Below, in pieces: positions 13,704 through 26,280 of a stretch of 64,000 nucleotides of DNA. The notes under the pieces were generated by a model. That model saw nothing but the letters and a program-made list of their open reading frames with translations. It was not told the DNA's origin and ran no database searches. The DNA is from Hirudinaria manillensis. Its lineage: Eukaryota > Annelida > Clitellata > Hirudinida > Hirudinidae. Positions within the stretch are counted from its first letter, which is position 1; every line of letters begins with the position of its first letter. The stretch is from positions 7,334,244 to 7,398,243 of the forward strand of contig CM067526.1 in NCBI GenBank assembly GCA_034509925.1, in the 5' to 3' direction. Both the position numbers and the translations under genes were made by a program.

Positions 13704-16700
13704 ACATTTTTGGTACCATTTCTTTGGAACTTCACATCCTTACTCACGGCATGCAACCCAATGAATGTAACTGGCCACCTTATTATGTCGGTGCAAATAT
13801 TCAATTGCTACTAGCACAGTGAAACCTAACATTGTCAAAATGGATTTATGCCTGACATGTCTTGGACCATCGGTGACATGGCACCGCTGTATACTAGGGC
13901 CCAGCCACTTCCTCAGTCCGGCAGAGTGCTCAAATACAGCTTGTATCTCGATTCCGCGATAAGTTGTGTAGGATCTCGGCTCTAACCTTCACGCAGTTGA
14001 TCCATTGACCTGAGATCATTTCATCGATTAGCGCCATTCGCTAGGACCAATGGCGTTTGCTCAATATTCGACGATTTCTTGTATTCGGAATCCATTTCCA
14101 AAGTTGAAGCATTCCGGGATCTCTTAGTCGGCTGGGACATCCAGGAATGCATTGGGAGCGTTCTCCACAATGCCAGGCAATAGATGAGTTCTGAGAATAC
14201 AGACTTGCTGATGCGGTCCCAAGGGGCGCGCTAAATGGAGTTATAGGTCTTTTTGAATTTTGTCTGCTGTTGATAATTGTTATAATCGTGCTCCAATCTC
14301 GATACCGAGATATTTGTAGGTTTCAACGATATTTGATGCAGTGCTTCCGTTGTCAAGATTCTTTTTCCACGATCTTTTTGCGATGTTATCTCGGTGCGTA
14401 GAGAAGCGCACTTGGTTGGATTCTCCTCGCTAATCCCACTTTTGACATTCCTCCTTCAAGTAGTTGAAGCAGCATCTGTATTCCAACAACAAACTGTAGT
14501 CCGTTGTAGACATCAGCAAGAAATGTCATAAGCAAAGGTAAATTAAAAAGCATTTAATTTCGGGCAACCTCTCCTATCCATTTGGCTAAGGATCATATCA
14601 ATAAGCGTTGGATCTCCTTGCTTTGACGCCTCTGCCCACTTGAATGCGATTACTGATTCCGTCTGCAGTCTCGATTTGAACCCAACTGTTTGATTGATTG
14701 ATTAATGAGTTACCGAATGAAACGCTTTAGACACGTCTTTCATAAAAGTGAAGTTTAACTTTTTCAGTTCCTGCTTCTTCCTGACGAAACGCTTGGCACG
14801 GAAACAAAGGAACGAAGGAGGTCATCCGATGTGGAGGATCCTATGAAAGAGTCGACCAATGATTGGACTCACTGCAATGGATCTCTCGGGTTGGTGGCTC
14901 CACTTATTTTTGGAATGCATGTGACGAATCCTGACACTCAGGTCTGTGAAATTGTTCGAATTATTTAAATTATTATTAAAAAATAATATTTAGAACGTTA
15001 AATTGCTTAAATTATGTAAACTATTAAAACTATTAAAATTATTTATTTTATTGGTCAATTTATTAAAAATTTGTCGAATTTGGACGAAGACGGAGGACAA
15101 CCGGCTAGTAGCCACAGTGACTTGTGAACTGCAAAGTCAATATCCAATGTTCTATGTCCAAATAAAGAGTCGTGTCCTGATGCGGAGATCTCGAATAGCA
15201 GAGTTCACCTAATTGCTGGCTACGCAATTCTAAACCATACTTCTGTATGCCAACGACTGTCTATCATCTTCAATTGACTTTTCTGAGAAAACTTGCTACC
15301 AATAATACTCAAGCAATTCTTTTCCTGGAGTTGCCTTTGATTTGTCTTTGAATTCCTCTGTCAACAATGCCCATGCCACTGCTGCCGGATTCTTCCTGAA
15401 CAAATCTTGAATTACTTTTCTTTGTCTCTGCCTTTCAATAGTTTTCAGTTCTTTTTTGCTTCAAAAACTTTCGACCTTTGGCATTGTTTTGATTCGTTCT
15501 TTTCGACGTCTTTTTGGTGGATTGTTGAGCGTTTGAGGAGAGATTTTCTGTCTATTTCAAGAAATTCCTTGTCTTACAAGACTCTCTTGCTGAGTGTTCT
15601 TATCTGTTGAATTGCCGAGCTGCAAGGCTAGAAAGATGGTTGCATTCTTAGCGATTCAAAATAAATTGCTGTCACCGTTTACTGTCTTCGACGGAACAAG
15701 CATTACATTACGACGGCATTAAGATACTGGCTATATCTGATTTATTTATTTCTGATTTTTCGAATTGAAGTTATTGAAATTGATTGAGGCACGATTCTAT
15801 GCATGGCCAGAGTTCTTTCTTTTCAAACCCTGGCGACGTTCGCTCATCACCATCATCTCCGGTAGGAATTGGCTGTCCTCAAGGGGTATGACGATTATCC
15901 TGATGATTTATGTTGGCGCTTTTTTGTGCTTCAATGTTTACACTTGCAACCTTCTTGCTTTAGTTCAAGTTCAATTTTTGCCAGCATATATAGATTCAAC
16001 TTGATGGGCATGATATTTTGATGAATTTTTAATCCTCGCTCTGTTTTGAACTCAGAGCCGCAGAATTCGCTCTTTATGAACTTTCTTGGTTTACGCTTTC
16101 GCTGTTCCAAATACACGTTTTTTATGACGTAAAGTTCTTAGTCTCGTGACCAAAAGTTTCAAACATTTGAAACCAAAAACCAATAAATTGAACAATTCGT
16201 AACAAGAATTCCTTTGCAAACTGCGATGTTTCAACGAAATGACAAAGCAAAGAAACTGTTGTATTCAATTCACAGATTTATTATTCCCTTTTCTTCGGAA
16301 GTTACACTCACCAATCATAAAAAGGTTAGCAGGGGACACAAATTTGATAGAATTCGAAGCAAAAACAACGATAAGAAAAAATACGTCCGTACCGGTGCTG
16401 ACCGTGGCTTTTCTGGTTATTACGGCTACTTATCGGCTTCATTGCCGGTGAGGCATGAATGCTGAGCTCTCAGCGATTCGCCAAAGAACTCTCCGAAGAA
16501 TGTGGGCAGTGAGATCTTCTGAATCTCCGATATCTCTGGTCGTCCTGGCAGAGTTCTCTCTACACCATTTGCAAAGTCTTTTCTTAGCGTTCGGAGCGCT
16601 CCTACAATTACTTTAGACTTCACAATCCACATCCGGTTAGTTTCAATCTCCAGGTCCTTATATTTGCTAATTTCTTTAGCTTCTTCAAGCTCGATGTTTT

Positions 16701-16850
16701 TATCAATCCGGGACTGAAACATCAATTAGCATGTACAACTTGGATCTCCTGTCATCGATGACAATGTCAGGTCTGTTGGCCAATATTTTCCTGTCCGTGA
16801 TAAATGCGTAGTCCCATGAGATGGTGCAATTCTTTATTTATATTTGTCAC
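13704..16850. repeat. Array unit 1 (3147 bp)
   Basis: This is the left-edge unit. It differs from the others by an extra GATT in the GATTGATTGATTAATGAG run near 14700, by TTTTTGGTGG instead of TTTTGGGTGG near 15510, and by CAGAATTCG near 16060, which only unit 5 shares. Confidence 0.9.
13850..16340 (-). pseudogene. R2-like retrotransposon remnant inside array unit 1
   Basis: On the minus strand this is a shortened, frameshifted relative of the element at 53864-57742. It keeps the region before the endonuclease (compare 13860-14050 with 54495-54720), the tract around the post-RT junction, part of the RT (14560-14950), and the N-terminal zinc finger (SEFCGSEFKTERGLKIHQN near 16010-16080). The zinc finger is fused by a deletion to the Myb-like segment (YMLAKIELELKQEG). 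The upstream block AGGGGACACAAAT at 16331 matches the 5'-UTR of the intact families. An AT-rich insertion lies at about 14955-15075. The same remnant recurs in units 2-5 at offsets of about 3143 bp. Confidence 0.8.
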
Positions 16851-16985
16851 ACATTTTTGGTACCATTTCTTTGGAACTTCACATCCTTGCTCACGGCATA
16901 CAACCCAATGAATGTAACTGGCCACCTTATTATGTCGGTGCAAATATTCAATTGCTACTAGCACAGTGAAACCTAACATTGTCAA
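16426..16985 (-). pseudogene. Second retroelement fragment (C-terminal endonuclease-like region) in array unit 1
   Basis: Two adjacent minus-strand frames read ASYIHWVVCREQGCEVPKKW and then ISKYKDLEIETNRMWIVKSK followed by VIVGAL. Together these are the signature of a widespread invertebrate retroelement C-terminal domain: a YIHW..C motif, a central part with the acidic residues of a PD-(D/E)XK-like core, then KYKDLE....RMW..K..V...GAL. Stops and a deletion of the central part show it is inactive. It abuts the R2-like remnant, so the unit is a chimera of two elements. Copies occur in units 2-5. Confidence 0.65.
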
Positions 16986-19900
16986 AATGGATTTATGCCT
17001 GACATGTCTTGGACCATCGGTGACATGGCACCGCTGTATACTAGGGCCCAGCCACTTCCTCAGTCCGGCAGAGTGCTCAAATACAGCTTGTATCTCGATT
17101 CCGCGATAAGTTGTGTAGGATCTCGGCTCTAACCTTCACGCAGTTGATCCATTGACCTGAGATCATTTCATCGATTAGCGCCATTCGCTAGGACCAATGG
17201 CGTTTGCTCAATATTCGACGATTTCTTGTATTCGGAATCCATTTCCAAAGTTGAAGCATTCCGGGATCTCTTAGTCGGCTGGGACATCCAGGAATGCATT
17301 GGGAGCGTTCTCCACAATGCCAGGCAATAGATGAGTTCTGAGAATACAGACTTGCTGATGCGGTCCCAAGGGGCGCGCTAAATGGAGTTATAGGTCTTTT
17401 TGAATTTTGTCTACTGTTGATAATTGTTATAATCGTGCTCCAATCTCGATACCGAGATATTTGTAGGTTTCAACGATATTTGATGCAGTGCTTCCGTTGT
17501 CAAGATTCTTTTTCCACGATCTTTTTGCGATGTTATCTCGGTGCGTAGAGAAGCGCACTTGGTTGGATTCTCCTCGCTAATCCCACTTTTGACATTCCTC
17601 CTTCAAGTAGTTGAAGCAGCATCTGTATTCCAACAACAAACTGTAGTCCGTTGTAGACATCAGCAAGAAATGTCATAAGCAAAGGTAAATTAAAAAGCAT
17701 TTAATTTCGGGCAACCTCTCCTATCCATTTGGCTAAGGATCATATCAATAAGCGTTGGATCTCCTTGCTTTGACGCCTCTGCCCACTTGAATGCGATTAC
17801 TGATTCCGTCTGCAGTCTCGATTTGAACCCAACTGTTTGATTGATTAATGAGTTACCGAATGAAACGCTTTAGACACGTCTTTCATAAAAGTGAAGTTTA
17901 ACTTTTTCAGTTCCTGCTTCTTCCTGACGAAACGCTTGGCACGGAAACAAAGGAACGAAGGAGGTCATCCGATGTGGAGGATCCTATGAAAGAGTCGACC
18001 AATGATTGGACTCACTGCAATGGATCTCTCGGGTTGGTGGCTCCACTTATTTTTGGAATGCATGTGACGAATCCTGACACTCAGGTCTGTGAAATTGTTC
18101 GAATTATTTAAATTATTATTAAAAAATAATATTTAGAACGTTAAATTGCTTAAATTATGTAAACTATTAAAACTATTAAAATTATTTATTTTATTGGTCA
18201 ATTTATTAAAAATTTGTCGAATTTGGACGAAGACGGAGGACAACCGGCTAGTAGCCACAGTGACTTGTGAACTGCAAAGTCAATATCCAATGTTCTATGT
18301 CCAAATAAAGAGTCGTGTCCTGATGCGGAGATCTCGAATAGCAGAGTTCACCTAATTGCTGGCTACGCAATTCTAAACCATACTTCTGTATGCCAACGAC
18401 TGTCTATCATCTTCAATTGACTTTTCTGAGAAAACTTGCTACCAATAATACTCAAGCAATTCTTTTCCTGGAGTTGCCTTTGATTTGTCTTTGAATTCCT
18501 CTGTCAACAATGCCCATGCCACTGCTGCCGGATTCTTCCTGAACAAATCTTGAATTACTTTTCTTTGTCTCTGCCTTTCAATAGTTTTCAGTTCTTTTTT
18601 TGCTTCAAAAACTTTCGACCTTTGGCATTGTTTTGATTCGTTCTTTTCGACGTCTTTTGGGTGGATTGTTGAGCGTTTGAGGAGAGATTTTCTGTCTATT
18701 TCAAGAAATTCCTTGTCTTACAAGACTCTCTTGCTGAGTGTTCTTATCTGTTGAATTGCCGAGCTGCAAGGCTAGAAAGATGGTTGCATTCTTAGCGATT
18801 CAAAATAAATTGCTGTCACCGTTTACTGTCTTCGACGGAACAAGCATTACATTACGACGGCATTAAGATACTGGCTATATCTGATTTATTTATTTCTGAT
18901 TTTTCGAATTGAAGTTATTGAAATTGATTGAGGCACGATTCTATGTATGGCCAGAGTTCTTTCTTTTCAAACCCTGGCGACGTTCGCTCATCACCATCAT
19001 CTCCGGTAGGAATTGGCTGTCCTCAAGGGGTATGACGATTATCCTGATGATTTATGTTGGCGCTTTTTTTGTGCTTCAATGTTTACACTTGCAACCTTCT
19101 TGCTTTAGTTCAAGTTCAATTTTTGCCAGCATATATAGATTCAACTTGATGGGCATGATATTTTGATGAATTTTTAATCCTCGCTCTGTTTTGAACTCAG
19201 AGCCGCATAATTCGCTCTTTATGAACTTTCTTGGTTTACGCTTTCGCTGTTCCAAATACACGTTTTTATGACGTAAAGTTCTTAGTCTCGTGACCAAAAG
19301 TTTCAAACATTTGAAACCAAAAACCAATAAATTGAACAATTCGTAACAAGAATTCCTTTGCAAACTGCGATGTTTCAACGAAATGACAAAGCAAAGAAAC
19401 TGTTGTATTCAATTCACAGATTTATTATTCCCTTTTCTTCGGAAGTTACACTCACCAATCATAAAAAGGTTAGCAGGGGACACAAATTTGATAGAATTCG
19501 AAGCAAAAACAACGATAAGAAAAAATACGTCCGTACCGGTGCTGACCGTGGCTTTTCTGGTTATTACGGCTACTTATCGGCTTCATTGCCGGTGAGGCAT
19601 GAATGCTGAGCTCTCAGCGATTCGCCAAAGAACTCTCCGAAGAATGTGGGCAGTGAGATCTTCTGAATCTCCGATATCTCTGGTCGTCCTGGCAGAGTTC
19701 TCTCTACACCATTTGCAAAGTCTTTTCTTAGCGTTCGGAGCGCTCCTACAATTACTTTAGACTTCACAATCCACATCCGGTTAGTTTCAATCTCCAGGTC
19801 CTTATATTTGCTAATTTCTTCAGCTTCTTCAAGCTCGATGTTTTTATCAATCCGGGACTGAAACATCAATTAGCATGTACAACTTGGATCTCCTGTCATC

Positions 19901-19994
19901 GATGACAATGTCAGGTCTGTTGGCCAATATTTTCCTGTCCGTGATAAATGCGTAGTCCCATGAGATGGTGCAATTCTTTATTTATATTTGTCAC
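16851..19994. repeat. Array unit 2 (3144 bp)
   Basis: Near-identical to unit 1. It carries CATAATTCG near 19205 (shared with units 3 and 4), GGACGAAG near 18225 (shared with units 1 and 5), and one extra T in the TTCTTTTTTTGC run near 18600. Confidence 0.9.
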
Positions 19995-22900
19995 ACATTT
20001 TTGGTACCATTTCTTTGGAACTTCACATCCTTGCTCACGGCATACAACCCAATGAATGTAACTGGCCACCTTATTATGTCGGTGCAAATATTCAATTGCT
20101 ACTAGCACAGTGAAACCTAACATTGTCAAAATGGATTTATGCCTGACATGTCTTGGACCATCGGTGACATGGCACCGCTGTATACTAGGGCCCAGCCACT
20201 TCCTCAGTCCGGCAGAGTGCTCAAATACAGCTTGTATCTCGATTCCGCGATAAGTTGTGTAGGATCTCGGCTCTAACCTTCACGCAGTTGATCCATTGAC
20301 CTGAGATCATTTCATCGATTAGCGCCATTCGCTAGGACCAATGGCGTTTGCTCAATATTCGACGATTTCTTGTATTCGGAATCCATTTCCAAAGTTGAAG
20401 CATTCCGGGATCTCTTAGTCGGCTGGGACATCCAGGAATGCATTGGGAGCGTTCTCCACAATGCCAGGCAATAGATGAGTTCTGAGAATACAGACTTGCT
20501 GATGCGGTCCCAAGGGGCGCGCTAAATGGAGTTATAGGTCTTTTTGAATTTTGTCTACTGTTGATAATTGTTATAATCGTGCTCCAATCTCGATACCGAG
20601 ATATTTGTAGGTTTCAACGATATTTGATGCAGTGCTTCCGTTGTCAAGATTCTTTTTCCACGATCTTTTTGCGATGTTATCTCGGTGCGTAGAGAAGCGC
20701 ACTTGGTTGGATTCTCCTCGCTAATCCCACTTTTGACATTCCTCCTTCAAGTAGTTGAAGCAGCATCTGTATTCCAACAACAAACTGTAGTCCGTTGTAG
20801 ACATCAGCAAGAAATGTCATAAGCAAAGGTAAATTAAAAAGCATTTAATTTCGGGCAACCTCTCCTATCCATTTGGCTAAGGATCATATCAATAAGCGTT
20901 GGATCTCCTTGCTTTGACGCCTCTGCCCACTTGAATGCGATTACTGATTCCGTCTGCAGTCTCGATTTGAACCCAACTGTTTGATTGATTAATGAGTTAC
21001 CGAATGAAACGCTTTAGACACGTCTTTCATAAAAGTGAAGTTTAACTTTTTCAGTTCCTGCTTCTTCCTGACGAAACGCTTGGCACGGAAACAAAGGAAC
21101 GAAGGAGGTCATCCGATGTGGAGGATCCTATGAAAGAGTCGACCAATGATTGGACTCACTGCAATGGATCTCTCGGGTTGGTGGCTCCACTTATTTTTGG
21201 AATGCATGTGACGAATCCTGACACTCAGGTCTGTGAAATTGTTCGAATTATTTAAATTATTATTAAAAAATAATATTTAGAACGTTAAATTGCTTAAATT
21301 ATGTAAACTATTAAAACTATTAAAATTATTTATTTTATTGGTCAATTTATTAAAAATTTGTCGAATTTGCACGAAGACGGAGGACAACCGGCTAGTAGCC
21401 ACAGTGACTTGTGAACTGCAAAGTCAATATCCAATGTTCTATGTCCAAATAAAGAGTCGTGTCCTGATGCGGAGATCTCGAATAGCAGAGTTCACCTAAT
21501 TGCTGGCTACGCAATTCTAAACCATACTTCTGTATGCCAACGACTGTCTATCATCTTCAATTGACTTTTCTGAGAAAACTTGCTACCAATAATACTCAAG
21601 CAATTCTTTTCCTGGAGTTGCCTTTGATTTGTCTTTGAATTCCTCTGTCAACAATGCCCATGCCACTGCTGCCGGATTCTTCCTGAACAAATCTTGAATT
21701 ACTTTTCTTTGTCTCTGCCTTTCAATAGTTTTCAGTTCTTTTTTGCTTCAAAAACTTTCGACCTTTGGCATTGTTTTGATTCGTTCTTTTCGACGTCTTT
21801 TGGGTGGATTGTTGAGCGTTTGAGGAGAGATTTTCTGTCTATTTCAAGAAATTCCTTGTCTTACAAGACTCTCTTGCTGAGTGTTCTTATCTGTTGAATT
21901 GCCGAGCTGCAAGGCTAGAAAGATGGTTGCATTCTTAGCGATTCAAAATAAATTGCTGTCACCGTTTACTGTCTTCGACGGAACAAGCATTACATTACGA
22001 CGGCATTAAGATACTGGCTATATCTGATTTATTTATTTCTGATTTTTCGAATTGAAGTTATTGAAATTGATTGAGGCACGATTCTATGTATGGCCAGAGT
22101 TCTTTCTTTTCAAACCCTGGCGACGTTCGCTCATCACCATCATCTCCGGTAGGAATTGGCTGTCCTCAAGGGGTATGACGATTATCCTGATGATTTATGT
22201 TGGCGCTTTTTTTGTGCTTCAATGTTTACACTTGCAACCTTCTTGCTTTAGTTCAAGTTCAATTTTTGCCAGCATATATAGATTCAACTTGATGGGCATG
22301 ATATTTTGATGAATTTTTAATCCTCGCTCTGTTTTGAACTCAGAGCCGCATAATTCGCTCTTTATGAACTTTCTTGGTTTACGCTTTCGCTGTTCCAAAT
22401 ACACGTTTTTATGACGTAAAGTTCTTAGTCTCGTGACCAAAAGTTTCAAACATTTGAAACCAAAAACCAATAAATTGAACAATTCGTAACAAGAATTCCT
22501 TTGCAAACTGCGATGTTTCAACGAAATGACAAAGCAAAGAAACTGTTGTATTCAATTCACAGATTTATTATTCCCTTTTCTTCGGAAGTTACACTCACCA
22601 ATCATAAAAAGGTTAGCAGGGGACACAAATTTGATAGAATTCGAAGCAAAAACAACGATAAGAAAAAATACGTCCGTACCGGTGCTGACCGTGGCTTTTC
22701 TGGTTATTACGGCTACTTATCGGCTTCATTGCCGGTGAGGCATGAATGCTGAGCTCTCAGCGATTCGCCAAAGAACTCTCCGAAGAATGTGGGCAGTGAG
22801 ATCTTCTGAATCTCCGATATCTCTGGTCGTCCTGGCAGAGTTCTCTCTACACCATTTGCAAAGTCTTTTCTTAGCGTTCGGAGCGCTCCTACAATTACTT

Positions 22901-23137
22901 TAGACTTCACAATCCACATCCGGTTAGTTTCAATCTCCAGGTCCTTATATTTGCTAATTTCTTCAGCTTCTTCAAGCTCGATGTTTTTATCAATCCGGGA
23001 CTGAAACATCAATTAGCATGTACAACTTGGATCTCCTGTCATCGATGACAATGTCAGGTCTGTTGGCCAATATTTTCCTGTCCGTGATAAATGCGTAGTC
23101 CCATGAGATGGTGCAATTCTTTATTTATATTTGTCAC
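19995..23137. repeat. Array unit 3 (3143 bp)
   Basis: It shares with unit 4 the diagnostic GCACGAAG near 21370 (Trp to Cys in the shadow frame), where the other units have GGACGAAG. It also has CATAATTCG near 22350, like units 2 and 4. Confidence 0.9.
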
Positions 23138-26100
23138 ACATTTTTGGTACCATTTCTTTGGAACTTCACATCCTTGCTCACGGCATACAACCCAATGAAT
23201 GTAACTGGCCACCTTATTATGTCGGTGCAAATATTCAATTGCTACTAGCACAGTGAAACCTAACATTGTCAAAATGGATTTATGCCTGACATGTCTTGGA
23301 CCATCGGTGACATGGCACCGCTGTATACTAGGGCCCAGCCACTTCCTCAGTCCGGCAGAGTGCTCAAATACAGCTTGTATCTCGATTCCGCGATAAGTTG
23401 TGTAGGATCTCGGCTCTAACCTTCACGCAGTTGATCCATTGACCTGAGATCATTTCATCGATTAGCGCCATTCGCTAGGACCAATGGCGTTTGCTCAATA
23501 TTCGACGATTTCTTGTATTCGGAATCCATTTCCAAAGTTGAAGCATTCCGGGATCTCTTAGTCGGCTGGGACATCCAGGAATGCATTGGGAGCGTTCTCC
23601 ACAATGCCAGGCAATAGATGAGTTCTGAGAATACAGACTTGCTGATGCGGTCCCAAGGGGCGCGCTAAATGGAGTTATAGGTCTTTTTGAATTTTGTCTA
23701 CTGTTGATAATTGTTATAATCGTGCTCCAATCTCGATACCGAGATATTTGTAGGTTTCAACGATATTTGATGCAGTGCTTCCGTTGTCAAGATTCTTTTT
23801 CCACGATCTTTTTGCGATGTTATCTCGGTGCGTAGAGAAGCGCACTTGGTTGGATTCTCCTCGCTAATCCCACTTTTGACATTCCTCCTTCAAGTAGTTG
23901 AAGCAGCATCTGTATTCCAACAACAAACTGTAGTCCGTTGTAGACATCAGCAAGAAATGTCATAAGCAAAGGTAAATTAAAAAGCATTTAATTTCGGGCA
24001 ACCTCTCCTATCCATTTGGCTAAGGATCATATCAATAAGCGTTGGATCTCCTTGCTTTGACGCCTCTGCCCACTTGAATGCGATTACTGATTCCGTCTGC
24101 AGTCTCGATTTGAACCCAACTGTTTGATTGATTAATGAGTTACCGAATGAAACGCTTTAGACACGTCTTTCATAAAAGTGAAGTTTAACTTTTTCAGTTC
24201 CTGCTTCTTCCTGACGAAACGCTTGGCACGGAAACAAAGGAACGAAGGAGGTCATCCGATGTGGAGGATCCTATGAAAGAGTCGACCAATGATTGGACTC
24301 ACTGCAATGGATCTCTCGGGTTGGTGGCTCCACTTATTTTTGGAATGCATGTGACGAATCCTGACACTCAGGTCTGTGAAATTGTTCGAATTATTTAAAT
24401 TATTATTAAAAAATAATATTTAGAACGTTAAATTGCTTAAATTATGTAAACTATTAAAACTATTAAAATTATTTATTTTATTGGTCAATTTATTAAAAAT
24501 TTGTCGAATTTGCACGAAGACGGAGGACAACCGGCTAGTAGCCACAGTGACTTGTGAACTGCAAAGTCAATATCCAATGTTCTATGTCCAAATAAAGAGT
24601 CGTGTCCTGATGCGGAGATCTCGAATAGCAGAGTTCACCTAATTGCTGGCTACGCAATTCTAAACCATACTTCTGTATGCCAACGACTGTCTATCATCTT
24701 CAATTGACTTTTCTGAGAAAACTTGCTACCAATAATACTCAAGCAATTCTTTTCCTGGAGTTGCCTTTGATTTGTCTTTGAATTCCTCTGTCAACAATGC
24801 CCATGCCACTGCTGCCGGATTCTTCCTGAACAAATCTTGAATTACTTTTCTTTGTCTCTGCCTTTCAATAGTTTTCAGTTCTTTTTTGCTTCAAAAACTT
24901 TCGACCTTTGGCATTGTTTTGATTCGTTCTTTTCGACGTCTTTTGGGTGGATTGTTGAGCGTTTGAGGAGAGATTTTCTGTCTATTTCAAGAAATTCCTT
25001 GTCTTACAAGACTCTCTTGCTGAGTGTTCTTATCTGTTGAATTGCCGAGCTGCAAGGCTAGAAAGATGGTTGCATTCTTAGCGATTCAAAATAAATTGCT
25101 GTCACCGTTTACTGTCTTCGACGGAACAAGCATTACATTACGACGGCATTAAGATACTGGCTATATCTGATTTATTTATTTCTGATTTTTCGAATTGAAG
25201 TTATTGAAATTGATTGAGGCACGATTCTATGTATGGCCAGAGTTCTTTCTTTTCAAACCCTGGCGACGTTCGCTCATCACCATCATCTCCGGTAGGAATT
25301 GGCTGTCCTCAAGGGGTATGACGATTATCCTGATGATTTATGTTGGCGCTTTTTTTGTGCTTCAATGTTTACACTTGCAACCTTCTTGCTTTAGTTCAAG
25401 TTCAATTTTTGCCAGCATATATAGATTCAACTTGATGGGCATGATATTTTGATGAATTTTTAATCCTCGCTCTGTTTTGAACTCAGAGCCGCATAATTCG
25501 CTCTTTATGAACTTTCTTGGTTTACGCTTTCGCTGTTCCAAATACACGTTTTTATGACGTAAAGTTCTTAGTCTCGTGACCAAAAGTTTCAAACATTTGA
25601 AACCAAAAACCAATAAATTGAACAATTCGTAACAAGAATTCCTTTGCAAACTGCGATGTTTCAACGAAATGACAAAGCAAAGAAACTGTTGTATTCAATT
25701 CACAGATTTATTATTCCCTTTTCTTCGGAAGTTACACTCACCAATCATAAAAAGGTTAGCAGGGGACACAAATTTGATAGAATTCGAAGCAAAAACAACG
25801 ATAAGAAAAAATACGTCCGTACCGGTGCTGACCGTGGCTTTTCTGGTTATTACGGCTACTTATCGGCTTCATTGCCGGTGAGGCATGAATGCTGAGCTCT
25901 CAGCGATTCGCCAAAGAACTCTCCGAAGAATGTGGGCAGTGAGATCTTCTGAATCTCCGATATCTCTGGTCGTCCTGGCAGAGTTCTCTCTACACCATTT
26001 GCAAAGTCTTTTCTTAGCGTTCGGAGCGCTCCTACAATTACTTTAGACTTCACAATCCACATCCGGTTAGTTTCAATCTCCAGGTCCTTATATTTGCTAA

Positions 26101-26280
26101 TTTCTTCAGCTTCTTCAAGCTCGATGTTTTTATCAATCCGGGACTGAAACATCAATTAGCATGTACAACTTGGATCTCCTGTCATCGATGACAATGTCAG
26201 GTCTGTTGGCCAATATTTTCCTGTCCGTGATAAATGCGTAGTCCCATGAGATGGTGCAATTCTTTATTTATATTTGTCAC
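23138..26280. repeat. Array unit 4 (3143 bp)
   Basis: Same diagnostic bases as unit 3 (GCACGAAG near 24512, CATAATTCG near 25490). Units 3 and 4 look like the most recent duplication in the array. Confidence 0.9.
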